Shown here one piece after another: positions 1-8,990 of a stretch of 40,237 nt of DNA. Each line of letters starts with the position of its first letter. Within the stretch, counting starts at the first letter, position 1. A program made the position numbers and the translations under genes. A model generated the notes under the pieces. That model saw nothing but the letters and a program-made list of their open reading frames with translations, was not told where the DNA came from and did not search any database. Location of the stretch: the NCBI RefSeq assembly GCF_010367455.1, contig NZ_WRPR01000104.1:1-40237 (forward strand), in the 5' to 3' direction. Source of the stretch: Candidatus Laterigemmans baculatus (lineage in GTDB: Bacteria > Planctomycetota > Planctomycetia > Pirellulales > Pirellulaceae).

Positions 1-120
1 CCCGAGGCTAGCGCCTACGGCTCACCCGAGGCTAGCGCCTACGGCTCACCCGAGGCTAGCGCCTACGGCTCACCCGAGGCTAGCGCCTGCGGCTCACCCG
101 AGGCTAGCGCCTGCGGCTCA
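1..120. repeat. 24-bp tandem array, five copies
   Basis: Five head-to-tail copies of a 24-bp unit starting CCCGAGGCTAGCGCC fill bases 1-120 with no spacers. The first three copies end TACGGCTCA and the last two end TGCGGCTCA, so the array shows local homogenisation. The unit is the reverse complement of the core of the repeat elements at 17108-17218 and 29170-29280. The array may continue left of the window. It ends 41 bases before the RND pump start. It is not a CRISPR because the copies abut without unique spacers. Confidence 0.95.
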
Positions 121-161
121 GGAAGAGATCCCCATTCATTTACTGCGAGGCAGTTGGCGCC

Positions 162-3100
162 GTGTATTGGTTGGCAGAAGTTTGCGTCAAGCGGCCCGTC
201 TTTGCGCTGATGTTGATCACCGCGTTGGTGGTCGCCGGTGCGGTGGCCTTTCCTCAACTGGGGGTCGACCGCTTTCCGAACATGGATCTGCCGCAGATCT
301 TCGTCCGCACGACCTATCCGGGGGCGGCCGCGGCGGAGGTGGAATCGGAAGTCAGCGAGGTCGTTGAAGACGCGGTGGCGACGGTCGCGGGCATCGAGGA
401 ACTGCGTTCGATTTCCCGCGATGGGCAATCGTTCGTGATCGTCACGTTCCAGTTGGACCGAAACATCGACGCGGCGATCCAGGATGTCCGCGATGCGGTT
501 TCCGGATCGGTCAACCTGCTCCCACCGAACATCGACCCTCCGGTGGTGCAGAAGCGCGACCTCGATTCGTCTCCGATCCTCACGTTGGCGGTTTCGGGGC
601 CGCGCGCTCCTCGCGAGCTGTTCGTGCTGGCCGACCGCTACGTCAAGAACGTGATCGAGTCGTCTCGCGGCGTCGGCGAGGTAACGATCGCCGGGGCGGC
701 CGATCGGGCGGTCCAGATCGACATCGACGCCGACCGTTTAGCCGCTTACCAGCTGTCGATCCTGCAAGTTCGCGAGGCGGTGCAGCGTCAGAACGCGGAG
801 GTTCCTGGGGGCCGGATGGACGAGGGGCTCCGCGAGCGGGCGCTGCGGACGATGGGCCGCGTTCGGGACTCCCGCGACTTTTCCGACCTGGTCGTCGCCA
901 CGCTCAACGGGACGCCGGTCCGGCTGAGTGATCTCGGGGAGGTCAAGGACGCGACGAAGGAAGTCCGCACTCTCGCTCGGCTCAACGGCACGCCGGCCGT
1001 CGTGCTCCAGATCCAGCGGCAATCGGGCGAGAACACTGTCGCGGTGGTCGAGGAGATCAAGTCGATGCTTCCTCGCTGCCGCGCGCTGCTCCCGGACGAC
1101 GTCGAAGTGTCGGTGATCCAGGATCAATCGCGGTACATCGTCTCGGCGCTCGAGGAGATCGAACACCATTTGATCTCGGGGAGCATTTTGGCGTGCATCA
1201 CAGTGCTGCTGTTCATGCGCTCGTGGCGGTCGACGCTGATCGCGGCGGTGGCGATCCCGACTTCGATCATCGCCACGTTTGCGTTCATGCGATGGTTCGA
1301 CTTCACGCTGAACAACGTCACGATGCTGGCCCTGGTGTTGATGGTTGGGGTGGTGATCGACGACGCGATCGTGGTCCTCGAGAACGTTTTCCACTGCATC
1401 GAGGAAAAGGGGATGACGCCGACGGTGGCGGCGATCGTGGGGACCAAAGAGATCGGTCTGGCGGTGCTCGCGACGACGATGTCGCTGGTGATCGTCTTCC
1501 TGCCGGTGTCGTTCCTCTCGAGTGTCACCGGGCGAATGCTGTTTCAGTTCGGGGTCACCGCGACGATCGCGATCCTGGTCTCGATGCTGGTCAGTTTTTC
1601 GCTGACGCCGATGATGTGCAGCAAGCTGTTGCGGCCCAAGGGGCAGAACGACCTGGAAGCCTCCTCGCGAGGCGGGTTCTACCGCGTGGTGGAGCGGAGC
1701 TATCTATGGATGCTCGCTGGTTCGCTCCGCTACCGCTGGGTGGTGCTGGCGGTGAGCGTCGCGGTGATCGCCTCGAACGTGCCTCTCCACTCGCTCGTCC
1801 AACGCGACTACATCCCGCTGAACGTCGACGAGTCGGAATTCGAAATTCGGCTCGAGGCGGAACAGGGAGCGAGTCTGACTTCGATGCGAGAGACGATCGA
1901 CGCGGTCGAGGCGGAGCTCGAGGAAGTCGAGGGGATTCGCACGGTGCTGACGACCGTCGGAGCGCGGGCCTGGGGCTCGGTGAATTCGGCGGAGATGTAT
2001 ATCCGTTTGGTCGACGCCAGCGAGCGGACCTTTTCGTTCGACCGCCTGTTCGCGGGGCTTCTGGAGGGAGATCCGGGAGCGGCTTTCCGCGGCAATTATT
2101 CGCAGCGGGAGAAGATGGCCGAGATTCGCAAGCGGCTGAACTCGATCGCCGATTTGCAGATTTCGGTTCGCAACCTGACGTCGCTGCGGCAGGGAGCTCC
2201 GGTCGATATCGACTATGCGATCACCGGCCCCGATTTGGATCGGCTGCTCGAGTTCAGCGACGCGCTCCGCGAGAAGGCGAAGACGATTCCGGGGATCGTC
2301 GACGTCTACTCGACGCTGCAGATCGACAACCCGGAGCTGCTGGCCCGGATCGATCGGGAGCGGGCCGCGGCGATGGGCGTGGAGGTGCAGGAGATCGCGG
2401 ACACGCTGCGAGTGGCGGTCGGTGGCGATGACCGTGTCTCGCGGTACCGCGATCTGCAGATCGACGATGCCTATGACGTCGAAGTACGACTGGTGGGAAT
2501 CGACCGCGGCGATGTCCCCTCGATCTCCCAGCTCTATGTGCGGACCAACAGCGGCGCGCTGACGCGGCTCGACAACGTCGTCCGCTTCGAGTTCAGCGAA
2601 GCCGCTTCACGGATCGACCGCCTCAGTCGCCAAAAGATGGTGGCCGTGCGGGCGAACATTGCGGGCGAGTACGCGCTCAGCGACCGCATCGAGGCGCTGC
2701 AGCAAGCGGCCGAGGAGATCGGGATTCCAGAAGGGTTTAGCGCCGAAGTGCTCGGCGGCGGTCGCGAGCTGGAGCGGACGCTCGAGGACTTTGGTTGGAC
2801 GTTCATCATGTCGTTCGTCTTCATGTACATCGTGCTCGCCGCCCAGTACGAGCACCTCGTCTATCCGCTGATCATCCTGCTGTCGCTGCCACTTGCGGTC
2901 CCCTTCGGATTGCTCAGCCTGTACTGGGGCGGCGAGACGCTGAACCTCTATTCGGCCCTGGGGATCTTGGTGCTGTTCGGGGTCGTCAAGAAAGCGGCCA
3001 TTCTGCAAGTCGATCACACCAACGCGCTTCGCGCTCAAGGGCTCGACCGCCACACGGCCCTGATGCAGGCCAATCGCGACCGCCTGCGGCCGATTCTGAT

Positions 3101-3443
3101 GACGACCGTCTCGTTCGTCGCGGGCCTGTTGCCGCTGCTGATCGCCACGGGACCGGGGGCCGAAGAACGCCGCTCGATCGCCGTCCTGGCCGTCGGCGGC
3201 CAGACGCTTTCGCTGGTGCTGACGCTGCTCGCGATTCCCGTGCTGTACACCTTCTTCGACGATGCGACGGCACTCGTCTGGCGGCCCCGCAAAAACCCCG
3301 AATTGGGGCCGGGAGCGGAACAGCCGGGGAACAGCGACTCTGGTGAGCAAGGTCCTGGCGAGCCGCCCAGCGAGAATCCGGAGGTCGTCGCCGACGAAGG
3401 GCTCAGCGTGCCACTGGGGGAACGCGAGCCGCAACCGATTTAG
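162..3443 (+). CDS. RND-family efflux transporter, inner-membrane permease (AcrB/MexF-like)
   Basis: This 1093-residue protein has the length and architecture of an HAE1-type RND pump, which exports hydrophobic or amphiphilic compounds using the proton gradient together with a periplasmic adaptor and an outer-membrane channel. The first membrane helix (about residues 9-30) follows a short cytoplasmic start. Two large periplasmic loops lie on either side of the central helices. The proton-relay acidic pair is visible as D400-D401 in a GVVIDDAIVVLEN-like helix, and the matching basic residue is K943 or K944 in GVVKKAAILQ. The tail after about residue 1040 is hydrophilic and rich in Glu, Pro and Gly. 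The start is GTG at 162, with a GAGG stretch about 11 bases upstream. No adaptor or channel gene lies in the window; they would be expected to the left. Substrate cannot be told from sequence. Confidence 0.93.
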   Translation: MYWLAEVCVKRPVFALMLITALVVAGAVAFPQLGVDRFPNMDLPQIFVRTTYPGAAAAEVESEVSEVVEDAVATVAGIEELRSISRDGQSFVIVTFQLDRNIDAAIQDVRDAVSGSVNLLPPNIDPPVVQKRDLDSSPILTLAVSGPRAPRELFVLADRYVKNVIESSRGVGEVTIAGAADRAVQIDIDADRLAAYQLSILQVREAVQRQNAEVPGGRMDEGLRERALRTMGRVRDSRDFSDLVVATLNGTPVRLSDLGEVKDATKEVRTLARLNGTPAVVLQIQRQSGENTVAVVEEIKSMLPRCRALLPDDVEVSVIQDQSRYIVSALEEIEHHLISGSILACITVLLFMRSWRSTLIAAVAIPTSIIATFAFMRWFDFTLNNVTMLALVLMVGVVIDDAIVVLENVFHCIEEKGMTPTVAAIVGTKEIGLAVLATTMSLVIVFLPVSFLSSVTGRMLFQFGVTATIAILVSMLVSFSLTPMMCSKLLRPKGQNDLEASSRGGFYRVVERSYLWMLAGSLRYRWVVLAVSVAVIASNVPLHSLVQRDYIPLNVDESEFEIRLEAEQGASLTSMRETIDAVEAELEEVEGIRTVLTTVGARAWGSVNSAEMYIRLVDASERTFSFDRLFAGLLEGDPGAAFRGNYSQREKMAEIRKRLNSIADLQISVRNLTSLRQGAPVDIDYAITGPDLDRLLEFSDALREKAKTIPGIVDVYSTLQIDNPELLARIDRERAAAMGVEVQEIADTLRVAVGGDDRVSRYRDLQIDDAYDVEVRLVGIDRGDVPSISQLYVRTNSGALTRLDNVVRFEFSEAASRIDRLSRQKMVAVRANIAGEYALSDRIEALQQAAEEIGIPEGFSAEVLGGGRELERTLEDFGWTFIMSFVFMYIVLAAQYEHLVYPLIILLSLPLAVPFGLLSLYWGGETLNLYSALGILVLFGVVKKAAILQVDHTNALRAQGLDRHTALMQANRDRLRPILMTTVSFVAGLLPLLIATGPGAEERRSIAVLAVGGQTLSLVLTLLAIPVLYTFFDDATALVWRPRKNPELGPGAEQPGNSDSGEQGPGEPPSENPEVVADEGLSVPLGEREPQPI

Positions 3444-3460
3444 GGCTCAAAGCTTACTTT

Positions 3461-3556
3461 CGTACTCGTACTCCGCGAAGCTGCGGCTACCCAGTAGACG
3501 GCTTCGAGTACGAGTACCGCTTCGCTGAGTACGAGTACCGCTTCGCTGAGTACGAG
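3461..3556. repeat. 21-bp-unit inverted-repeat cassette A
   Basis: Short left arm (CGTACTCGTACTC then CGCGAAGC) and longer right arm of two complete 21-bp units (3506-3526 and 3527-3547, reading GAGTACGAGTACCGC then TTCGCT) plus a partial third. The arms are reverse complements around a unique centre near 3486-3504. It lies between the convergent RND pump and DUF1559 genes. Related cassettes lie at 19616, 23781 and 24585. Confidence 0.85.
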
Positions 3557-3569
3557 TGTTCCTGTTTCT

Positions 3570-3650
<81 letters not shown>

Positions 3651-3668
3651 ATTCCTTTCGCCGCGGGA

Positions 3669-4700
3669 TTAGAAGTCGCCGACGACTTGGCCGTCGCTTT
3701 TGGCGATCAACCGTTCCCAGGTCGTATCGATCACTGCGCGGAGGGCTCGATCGCGGTTGCTGCTGGCGTCGGTCTGCACGCCCTGGTTGTTGAAGTTCGA
3801 GTGGATGCTGTCGGAGATGAAGTGCACGCTTCCGTCGGCAAAGCAGAACTGGGCGCCTCCGGGGTGCTGGCTGGAGAAGCCGTTGGCTCCTCGCATGCTG
3901 ACTTGGCTGCTGTAGATCTTGCCGGTTTGGTCGGTTCCGGTGAGGTTCATTTTGTAAACGCCCAGGGCGACCTGGTATCCCCACCGCCAATCCTCGGCGT
4001 GCCCGGGAACGTTGCCCCAAGCGTGGGCGGCACCCGAGATGAGGGTGTTTCCGCTGGCGTCGCGGAAGCTCCACTGACGCTCGCCGACCATCATCGTGTT
4101 GCTCGTCCCGTCGGTGATTTCGGCCATCCGGGTTCCTTTGTTCTGGACAAAGATCCCACCCTGTTCGGCATCGTCATTCTTGTCCCAGTAGTCGCTGTTG
4201 TGCGTGCCGACGTAGTTCGACGTCGTCATCCGTTGGCTGCGGATCGCCAACCAGTTGTTGGTCGCCGGAGCGATGTCCGAGGGGCAGCGGTAGGCCGAGA
4301 TCGGCGTCTGCAGAATGTTCAGGACCGCTGGGTCACTGGCAACGGTGTGGATGTTGATCCGGCCGTACTGACTGGCTTCGAGCGCGGTCCCCTGCTCGAT
4401 GAAGTCCATGATTGAAGCCGACCAGCCCCAGCTGTAGCGCGTGTCGCCATCGGTGGGAACGCTCCAGCCGGGCGGGAACGACTGGTGAACGTCGTGGTAG
4501 TTGTGCAGGGCGAGCCCAAACTGCTTGAGGTTGTTGCTGCACGACATCCGCCGAGCTGCCTCGCGGGCTGACTGGACGGCCGGCAGCAGCAGCCCGACCA
4601 GAACGCCGATGATCGCGATCACGACCAGCAGTTCAACGAGCGTAAAGCCGCCACGGAGCAGCCGGCGGCGACGCTCCTTGGATGGACGATGAGTCTTCAT
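3669..4700 (-). CDS. DUF1559 protein with type IV pilin-like N-terminus (planctomycete pseudopilin-like)
   Basis: The 343-residue product begins with a short basic leader, then GGFTLVELLVVIAIIGVLV, the class III prepilin signature. Cleavage is expected between G18 and F19, with the conserved Glu at mature position 5 (E23). A hydrophobic helix follows, then QSAREAARR and the SCSNNLKQFGLALHNYHD region typical of DUF1559. The C-terminus carries the H-x9-DG motif (His, nine residues, then DG in FADGSVHF). Such proteins occur in many copies in planctomycete genomes and are thought to be processed by prepilin peptidase and exported; no precise role is established. The ATG at 4700 is chosen over one 39 bases upstream because AGGA lies just before it and the leader is then of normal length. 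The small lipoprotein gene 131 bases upstream on the same strand is probably co-transcribed. Confidence 0.9.
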   Translation of the reverse strand: MKTHRPSKERRRRLLRGGFTLVELLVVIAIIGVLVGLLLPAVQSAREAARRMSCSNNLKQFGLALHNYHDVHQSFPPGWSVPTDGDTRYSWGWSASIMDFIEQGTALEASQYGRINIHTVASDPAVLNILQTPISAYRCPSDIAPATNNWLAIRSQRMTTSNYVGTHNSDYWDKNDDAEQGGIFVQNKGTRMAEITDGTSNTMMVGERQWSFRDASGNTLISGAAHAWGNVPGHAEDWRWGYQVALGVYKMNLTGTDQTGKIYSSQVSMRGANGFSSQHPGGAQFCFADGSVHFISDSIHSNFNNQGVQTDASSNRDRALRAVIDTTWERLIAKSDGQVVGDF

Positions 4701-4831
4701 GGGGGATCCTCGGATGGAGAGCGGGGCCGCGCGCAGCAAGGTGGGAAGGGCGGAGGTAGCCCGAGCGGCGGCAAAGGTGGGAACGGGGGTTTCGGCGGAC
4801 GATCGCAGAGGCGGGAAAAAGCGGTTCCCGC

Positions 4832-4996
4832 TTAGGGATTTTCAGGGTCGCCTGTAACCGCGGCACCGGTGGGTTCATCTTCGTCCGAAGCGACGACCGG
4901 GGTCTCTTCTTCGCTCAGCTGCGAGGAGCACCCAAGCGTTCCGAGCGAGGCCATCAGTAGTGCACAGGCGACGAGGCGAAACAGCCACTGCGTCAT
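4832..4996 (-). CDS. Small lipoprotein, 54 residues
   Basis: A 54-residue protein with a basic start, a hydrophobic stretch (LFRLVACALLMASLG) and a lipobox LGTLGC with the modifiable cysteine at residue 23, followed by an acidic tail of about 30 residues. It should be lipidated and anchored in a membrane. The start at 4996 is preferred because a GAGGGAG ribosome-binding site lies six bases upstream; an ATG at 5002 would overlap that spacing. It lies directly upstream of the DUF1559 gene on the same strand, a pairing often seen in planctomycetes. It has no recognisable domain beyond the lipoprotein signal and its function is unknown. Confidence 0.75.
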   Translation of the reverse strand: MTQWLFRLVACALLMASLGTLGCSSQLSEEETPVVASDEDEPTGAAVTGDPENP

Positions 4997-5002
4997 CAAC
5001 AT

Positions 5003-5366
5003 CTCCCTCAAATGGATCAATCCATAGGTATGGTGGCCGCTCCGGTGGCCAAGTGCCACTGGAGGGGCGGGAACCGAAGGTGGCATAGTAGCACAGAGGC
5101 GGCCTTTAGTGAGCAAGAAAAATCCCTTCGATGTTCCGCCGCCGCGCCGCTTCGTCTCGCCCTTCTGGCGACGTGAAGTTTGCAGGCGAGCAGATCGCTC
5201 GCTACCATCGAACAAGTCCCCCGGTCTGTGCGAGGGACTCCCGCCCCATCCCGCCTCCCTACGAACTAGGTCTTCGGCCTCGCGTTCCCGCCGCCGCGGT
5301 TGCGGCCGCTCAGATCGCAGAAGCTCCGTTTGCCCCTGCCTCGTCCCTTCTGTCGAGATTGAACTG
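5003..5366. other. Divergent intergenic region, 364 bases
   Basis: This gap separates the minus-strand lipoprotein gene from the plus-strand DUF1549/DUF1553 gene, so both promoters should lie here. I see the lipoprotein ribosome-binding site at its left edge and a short inverted repeat (GTGGC / GCCAC) around 5046-5060. An open frame continues upstream of the 5367 start, but its residues are Arg- and Ser-rich and unlike a signal peptide, so I treat it as non-coding. No confident promoter can be named. Confidence 0.4.
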
Positions 5367-8300
5367 ATGGTTGTGTCCTCCCGTCGTCGTGGTCGAACGC
5401 CGCTCGCCGAGCGGTTGAGACTTGGCTGGTTCGCCTGGGCCCTCGGTGGGCTGGCCGTGACCGGTGCGATGGCGGTGAGCGGCGGGGCTGCCCTCGCGGA
5501 TGACGAAGCAGCCGAAGCAGCCGAAGCAGCCGGCGAGCATTCTCGGTTGGTGCTCGAAGCGGGGCCGGTCGGCTACTGGCACTTCGAGGATCCCGCTTCC
5601 GCCGCGGCCGATCGCGTTTCCAACGCCGGGACCGCTGGCGAGGAGCTGGTCGGAGAGGTCGAAGGGGGCGTGCGGCTCGGCGAGCCGGGGCCGCGACCGC
5701 CGATGTTCCCGCGGATGGATCCGGAAAACTGCGGCGTCGAGCTTCCTCGCGGTGGCGGACGTTATGTGCGAGTGGTCGATCCCGGAGAGGGGAGCGTTCT
5801 CGATTTTCAGAACGGCGATGCGATCACGATCGAGGCCTGGGTGCGGCCCGAGCCATTCTCCGGCGGTGGTCATTACTACGTCTTGGGTAAAGGGCGGACG
5901 TATCTCGAAGGCCAGACTCGCGAGAGCCATAACTACGCACTGCGGCTGAGTCGCGTCGGTGGAGCGGCTGGGCTGAGCTTCTTGTTTCGCAGCGCCGATG
6001 ACAGCGATGCGGGCCACCCAGGCGACTGGCATCGCTGGACCAGCGGTGGCGACGTGGCGATCGGCGATGGCTGGCACCACGTGGCGGTGAGCTACGAATT
6101 TGGTAAACCGAAGAGCATCCGCGGGTACGTCGATGGCCAGATCGTCTCCGGCAAGTGGGATATGGGAGGCGCGACCGAAGCGGCTCCGGTGGTCGACGAC
6201 GACGAGCTGTGGATCGGGTCGTCGATGGGGGGGAGTGCGGGGAGCTCGTTCCAGGGCGGATTGGACGAGGTCGCGCTGTACCGCACCGCCCTGTCGGCCG
6301 AGCAGATCGCCGAGCGGTACCGTTACGTGCGGCCCGAGCCGGAGCTGGAATTGGCGGAGGTTCCGAGCGATGCGGTGCGAGTCGACATCTTTGAAGGGCT
6401 GCCGAATAAGAAGACGTGGGAGTTCCGTCCGCCGCTGCACACCGATCACTACGAGACCTCTTACTTCGCGTTCCTGGATGTCCCGAAGAAGTACAACGAG
6501 CGGGCGATCCGGATCGATCGCAGCAATCCGTTTCTGATCCGCGCCTCGAGCCGCGTCACGATTCCCGCGGGTACCCAGCAGGTGCTGGTGCGGTGCCGCA
6601 ACGCGTCGCGGTTGTACCTCGACGGCGAACTGATTGCCGAAACCGCCTTTCACAACATCAGCTCGAGCGCCCACGGCAAAGTGTTCCCCTACGAGCCGAC
6701 GCTCGCTCCCAACCTGCGTCCGCTGTTCCGTGGCGACACCGAAGCGGTGACGACGATCGAGGGCGACGGCAAAGAGCATCTGCTGCAGTTTGAGATGATC
6801 GTCGGTGGCCAGCGGCATCGACCCGACTTTGGCGAAACGGCTGTGTTCCTCGCTCCGCCCGGAGAAGATTTCCGGCTCGTCAGTCACGCCGAAGAGGTCG
6901 AGCTGACCGACGCCGACTGGATGCCGTTCATCGCCCGGCATCGCGATTGGTTGATCGAGTTCGATGCTGAGCGACGGGTCGCGATCGGCGGCGGTGAACG
7001 CGATTACTGGGCCGAGCGCCATGCGGCAGCCCGGCAGGCAGTGCTCGACCGACCCCGAGTGGAAGTCCCCAAAACGACCGGCGATCTTCCCGTCTTCAAC
7101 GACATCGACCGCTTCATCGCCGTCCAGTTAGCCGACTCCGATGAACAGCCGACGCCGCTGACGAGCGACCTCGAGTTTCTGCGGCGGGTGACGATCGATG
7201 CGATCGGCGTGCTGCCGACCGAGGACCAGATCGAGCGGTATCTCAGCGACCCGCCGGCCGAACGCCGCACCGCCGCGATCGACCGACTGCTGGAGCATCC
7301 GGGCTGGGCCGACAACTGGGTCGGGTACTGGCAGGATGTGCTGGCCGAGAACCCAAACATCATCAACCCCACGCTGAACAACACCGGGCCGTTCCGCTGG
7401 TGGATCTACGAGTCGTTCCTCGACAACAAGCCATTCGACCGGTTCGCCACCGAGCTGATCTTGATGGAGGGGAGCGAGCGACACGGCGGTCCAGCGGGTT
7501 TCGCGGTCGCTTCGCAGAACGATGCTCCGATGGCCGAGAAGGCGCACATCATTGGGCAAGCCTTCCTTGGGTTGCAGATGGAGTGTGCCCGCTGCCACGA
7601 CGCGCCGCAGCACGACTTCCTGCAGGAGGATCTGTTCAGCGCCGCGGCGATGCTCAATCGCGGTCCGCAGGTCGTTCCCAAGACGAGCACGGTGGGCGAC
7701 CCCGAGGAAGTCGACTCGCCGTTCATCGAAGTCACCCTGGCGGCCGGAGCCAAGGTCGAGCCGAAGTGGACGTTCGACGAGCTGGTCACCGAAGAGGACG
7801 TGCAGAGCGAGTGGCTTCGCAACCCAAAAGACTTGCGGGAGCGGCTCGCGCTGCTCGTCACCGCTCCGCAGAACGACCGCTTTGCCCAAGTGATCGCGAA
7901 CCGGATGTGGGCCCGCTACATGGGCCGCGGCTTGGTCGAGCCGGTCGATGATTGGGAAAACGCTTATCCCTCGCATCCCGAATTGCTCGACTACTTGGCG
8001 GACGAGTTGGTGCTCAGCGGCTACGACCTCAAGCACGTGGCCCGCCTGATCTTCCAGTCGCACGCTTACCAGCGTCGGCCGTTCGCAGCGAAGGAAGGTG
8101 GCAGCTACTACTACGCTGGCCCGGCCCATCGACGGATGAGCGCCGAGCAGCTGGTCGACTCGCTGTTCGCCGGAAGCGGCAAACCGTTCGATGCGGGGAT
8201 CATGAACATCGACATCGACGGCTCGCGGACCGAAGACAGCACGCTCAACCTCGGTTACCCGCGGCGGGCTTGGATGTTCGCTTCGCTGTCGAACGAGCGC

Positions 8301-8846
8301 GACCGGATCAGCCTCTCGCTGCCGTTCGCTCAGCCGTTCGTGACGCTCCTGCAGGCGTTCGGCTGGCGGAATTCGCGGCAGGACGCGATGACGCCCCACC
8401 AGGTCGAGGTTTCGGTGCTGCAGCCAGCCGAGTTGTCCAACGGAGTGCTCGGCGAGCGGTTCACGCGGCTCTCGGACGATAGCGGCTTTACGGAGCTGGC
8501 TCTCGAGGAGCAGCCGCTCGAAACGTTGATCGAGCGGGTCTACCTCCGCGTCCTGACGCGCCGTCCCTCGGCCGAAGAGCAGGAGATGTTCACGGCGCTA
8601 CTCCGCGACGGCTACCAAACGCGGCTCACCGGCGAGCCCCCTGCCCCGCCCCGCCGCTTGCCCCGCAACAAAGTCGGTTGGACCAACCAGTTCGATCCCG
8701 AAGCGAGCCGCATTCAGCTGGAGTTGGAGGAAGCGGTCAAGCAAGGCGATCCCCCCTCCCCGCGACTTGCTGCCGATTGGCGGGAGCGGATGGAGGACAT
8801 GCTGTGGACGCTGATGTGCTCCCCCGAGTTCATTCACCTGCCGTAG
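5367..8846 (+). CDS. LamG-like / DUF1549 / DUF1553 protein (planctomycete PSD1 family)
   Basis: A 1159-residue secreted protein. From the ATG at 5367 it has a basic start and a hydrophobic signal segment ending near ALADDEA. Residues about 150-320 form a concanavalin-like LamG domain (ITIEAWVRPE, GWHHVAVSY, LDEVALYRTALSAEQIAERY). A beta-rich middle follows. DUF1549 runs from about residue 578 and contains CARCH (C740, C743, H744), a c-type heme-like CxxCH found in this family. DUF1553 follows from about residue 820 to the end (NRMWARYMGRGLVEP, AHRRMSAEQLVDS). These proteins are abundant in planctomycetes, nearly always beside a DUF1501 gene as here, and are suspected to act in breakdown of complex, possibly sulfated, polysaccharides. 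The biochemical activity is not established. A repeat hairpin separates it from the DUF1501 gene. Confidence 0.9.
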   Translation: MVVSSRRRGRTPLAERLRLGWFAWALGGLAVTGAMAVSGGAALADDEAAEAAEAAGEHSRLVLEAGPVGYWHFEDPASAAADRVSNAGTAGEELVGEVEGGVRLGEPGPRPPMFPRMDPENCGVELPRGGGRYVRVVDPGEGSVLDFQNGDAITIEAWVRPEPFSGGGHYYVLGKGRTYLEGQTRESHNYALRLSRVGGAAGLSFLFRSADDSDAGHPGDWHRWTSGGDVAIGDGWHHVAVSYEFGKPKSIRGYVDGQIVSGKWDMGGATEAAPVVDDDELWIGSSMGGSAGSSFQGGLDEVALYRTALSAEQIAERYRYVRPEPELELAEVPSDAVRVDIFEGLPNKKTWEFRPPLHTDHYETSYFAFLDVPKKYNERAIRIDRSNPFLIRASSRVTIPAGTQQVLVRCRNASRLYLDGELIAETAFHNISSSAHGKVFPYEPTLAPNLRPLFRGDTEAVTTIEGDGKEHLLQFEMIVGGQRHRPDFGETAVFLAPPGEDFRLVSHAEEVELTDADWMPFIARHRDWLIEFDAERRVAIGGGERDYWAERHAAARQAVLDRPRVEVPKTTGDLPVFNDIDRFIAVQLADSDEQPTPLTSDLEFLRRVTIDAIGVLPTEDQIERYLSDPPAERRTAAIDRLLEHPGWADNWVGYWQDVLAENPNIINPTLNNTGPFRWWIYESFLDNKPFDRFATELILMEGSERHGGPAGFAVASQNDAPMAEKAHIIGQAFLGLQMECARCHDAPQHDFLQEDLFSAAAMLNRGPQVVPKTSTVGDPEEVDSPFIEVTLAAGAKVEPKWTFDELVTEEDVQSEWLRNPKDLRERLALLVTAPQNDRFAQVIANRMWARYMGRGLVEPVDDWENAYPSHPELLDYLADELVLSGYDLKHVARLIFQSHAYQRRPFAAKEGGSYYYAGPAHRRMSAEQLVDSLFAGSGKPFDAGIMNIDIDGSRTEDSTLNLGYPRRAWMFASLSNERDRISLSLPFAQPFVTLLQAFGWRNSRQDAMTPHQVEVSVLQPAELSNGVLGERFTRLSDDSGFTELALEEQPLETLIERVYLRVLTRRPSAEEQEMFTALLRDGYQTRLTGEPPAPPRRLPRNKVGWTNQFDPEASRIQLELEEAVKQGDPPSPRLAADWRERMEDMLWTLMCSPEFIHLP

Positions 8847-8876
8847 CCCAACCATCAGCCGTTCGTTTTTCATCCC

Positions 8877-8950
8877 ATCAGCCGCCGGGCGCTAGCCCCC
8901 GGTTCCCGAAAACGCCGAGACAACCGGACGCAAGAAGCGTGGCGGCTGAT
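8877..8950. repeat. REP-like hairpin element R1 (74 bp)
   Basis: The outer ends are ATCAGCCGCC and GGCGGCTGAT, perfect reverse complements, enclosing GCTAGCCCCCGGTTCC and a partly complementary ACCGGACGC arm. It lies between the DUF1553 and DUF1501 genes, which are co-directional, so it may trim or stabilise a shared transcript. Relatives lie at 29081, 30727 and 33895. Confidence 0.75.
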
Positions 8951-8990
8951 TTGAATAGCACATTCCCGACCTTCAGTGAGTCGAAGCCCG

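Noticed and set aside
1-120. Possible CRISPR array
   Set aside because: The copies abut directly with no unique spacers and no cas gene is nearby.
5109-5366. Extended N-terminus of the DUF1549/DUF1553 protein
   Set aside because: The added residues are Arg/Ser/Pro-rich and would bury the signal peptide; ATG 5367 gives a normal secreted start.
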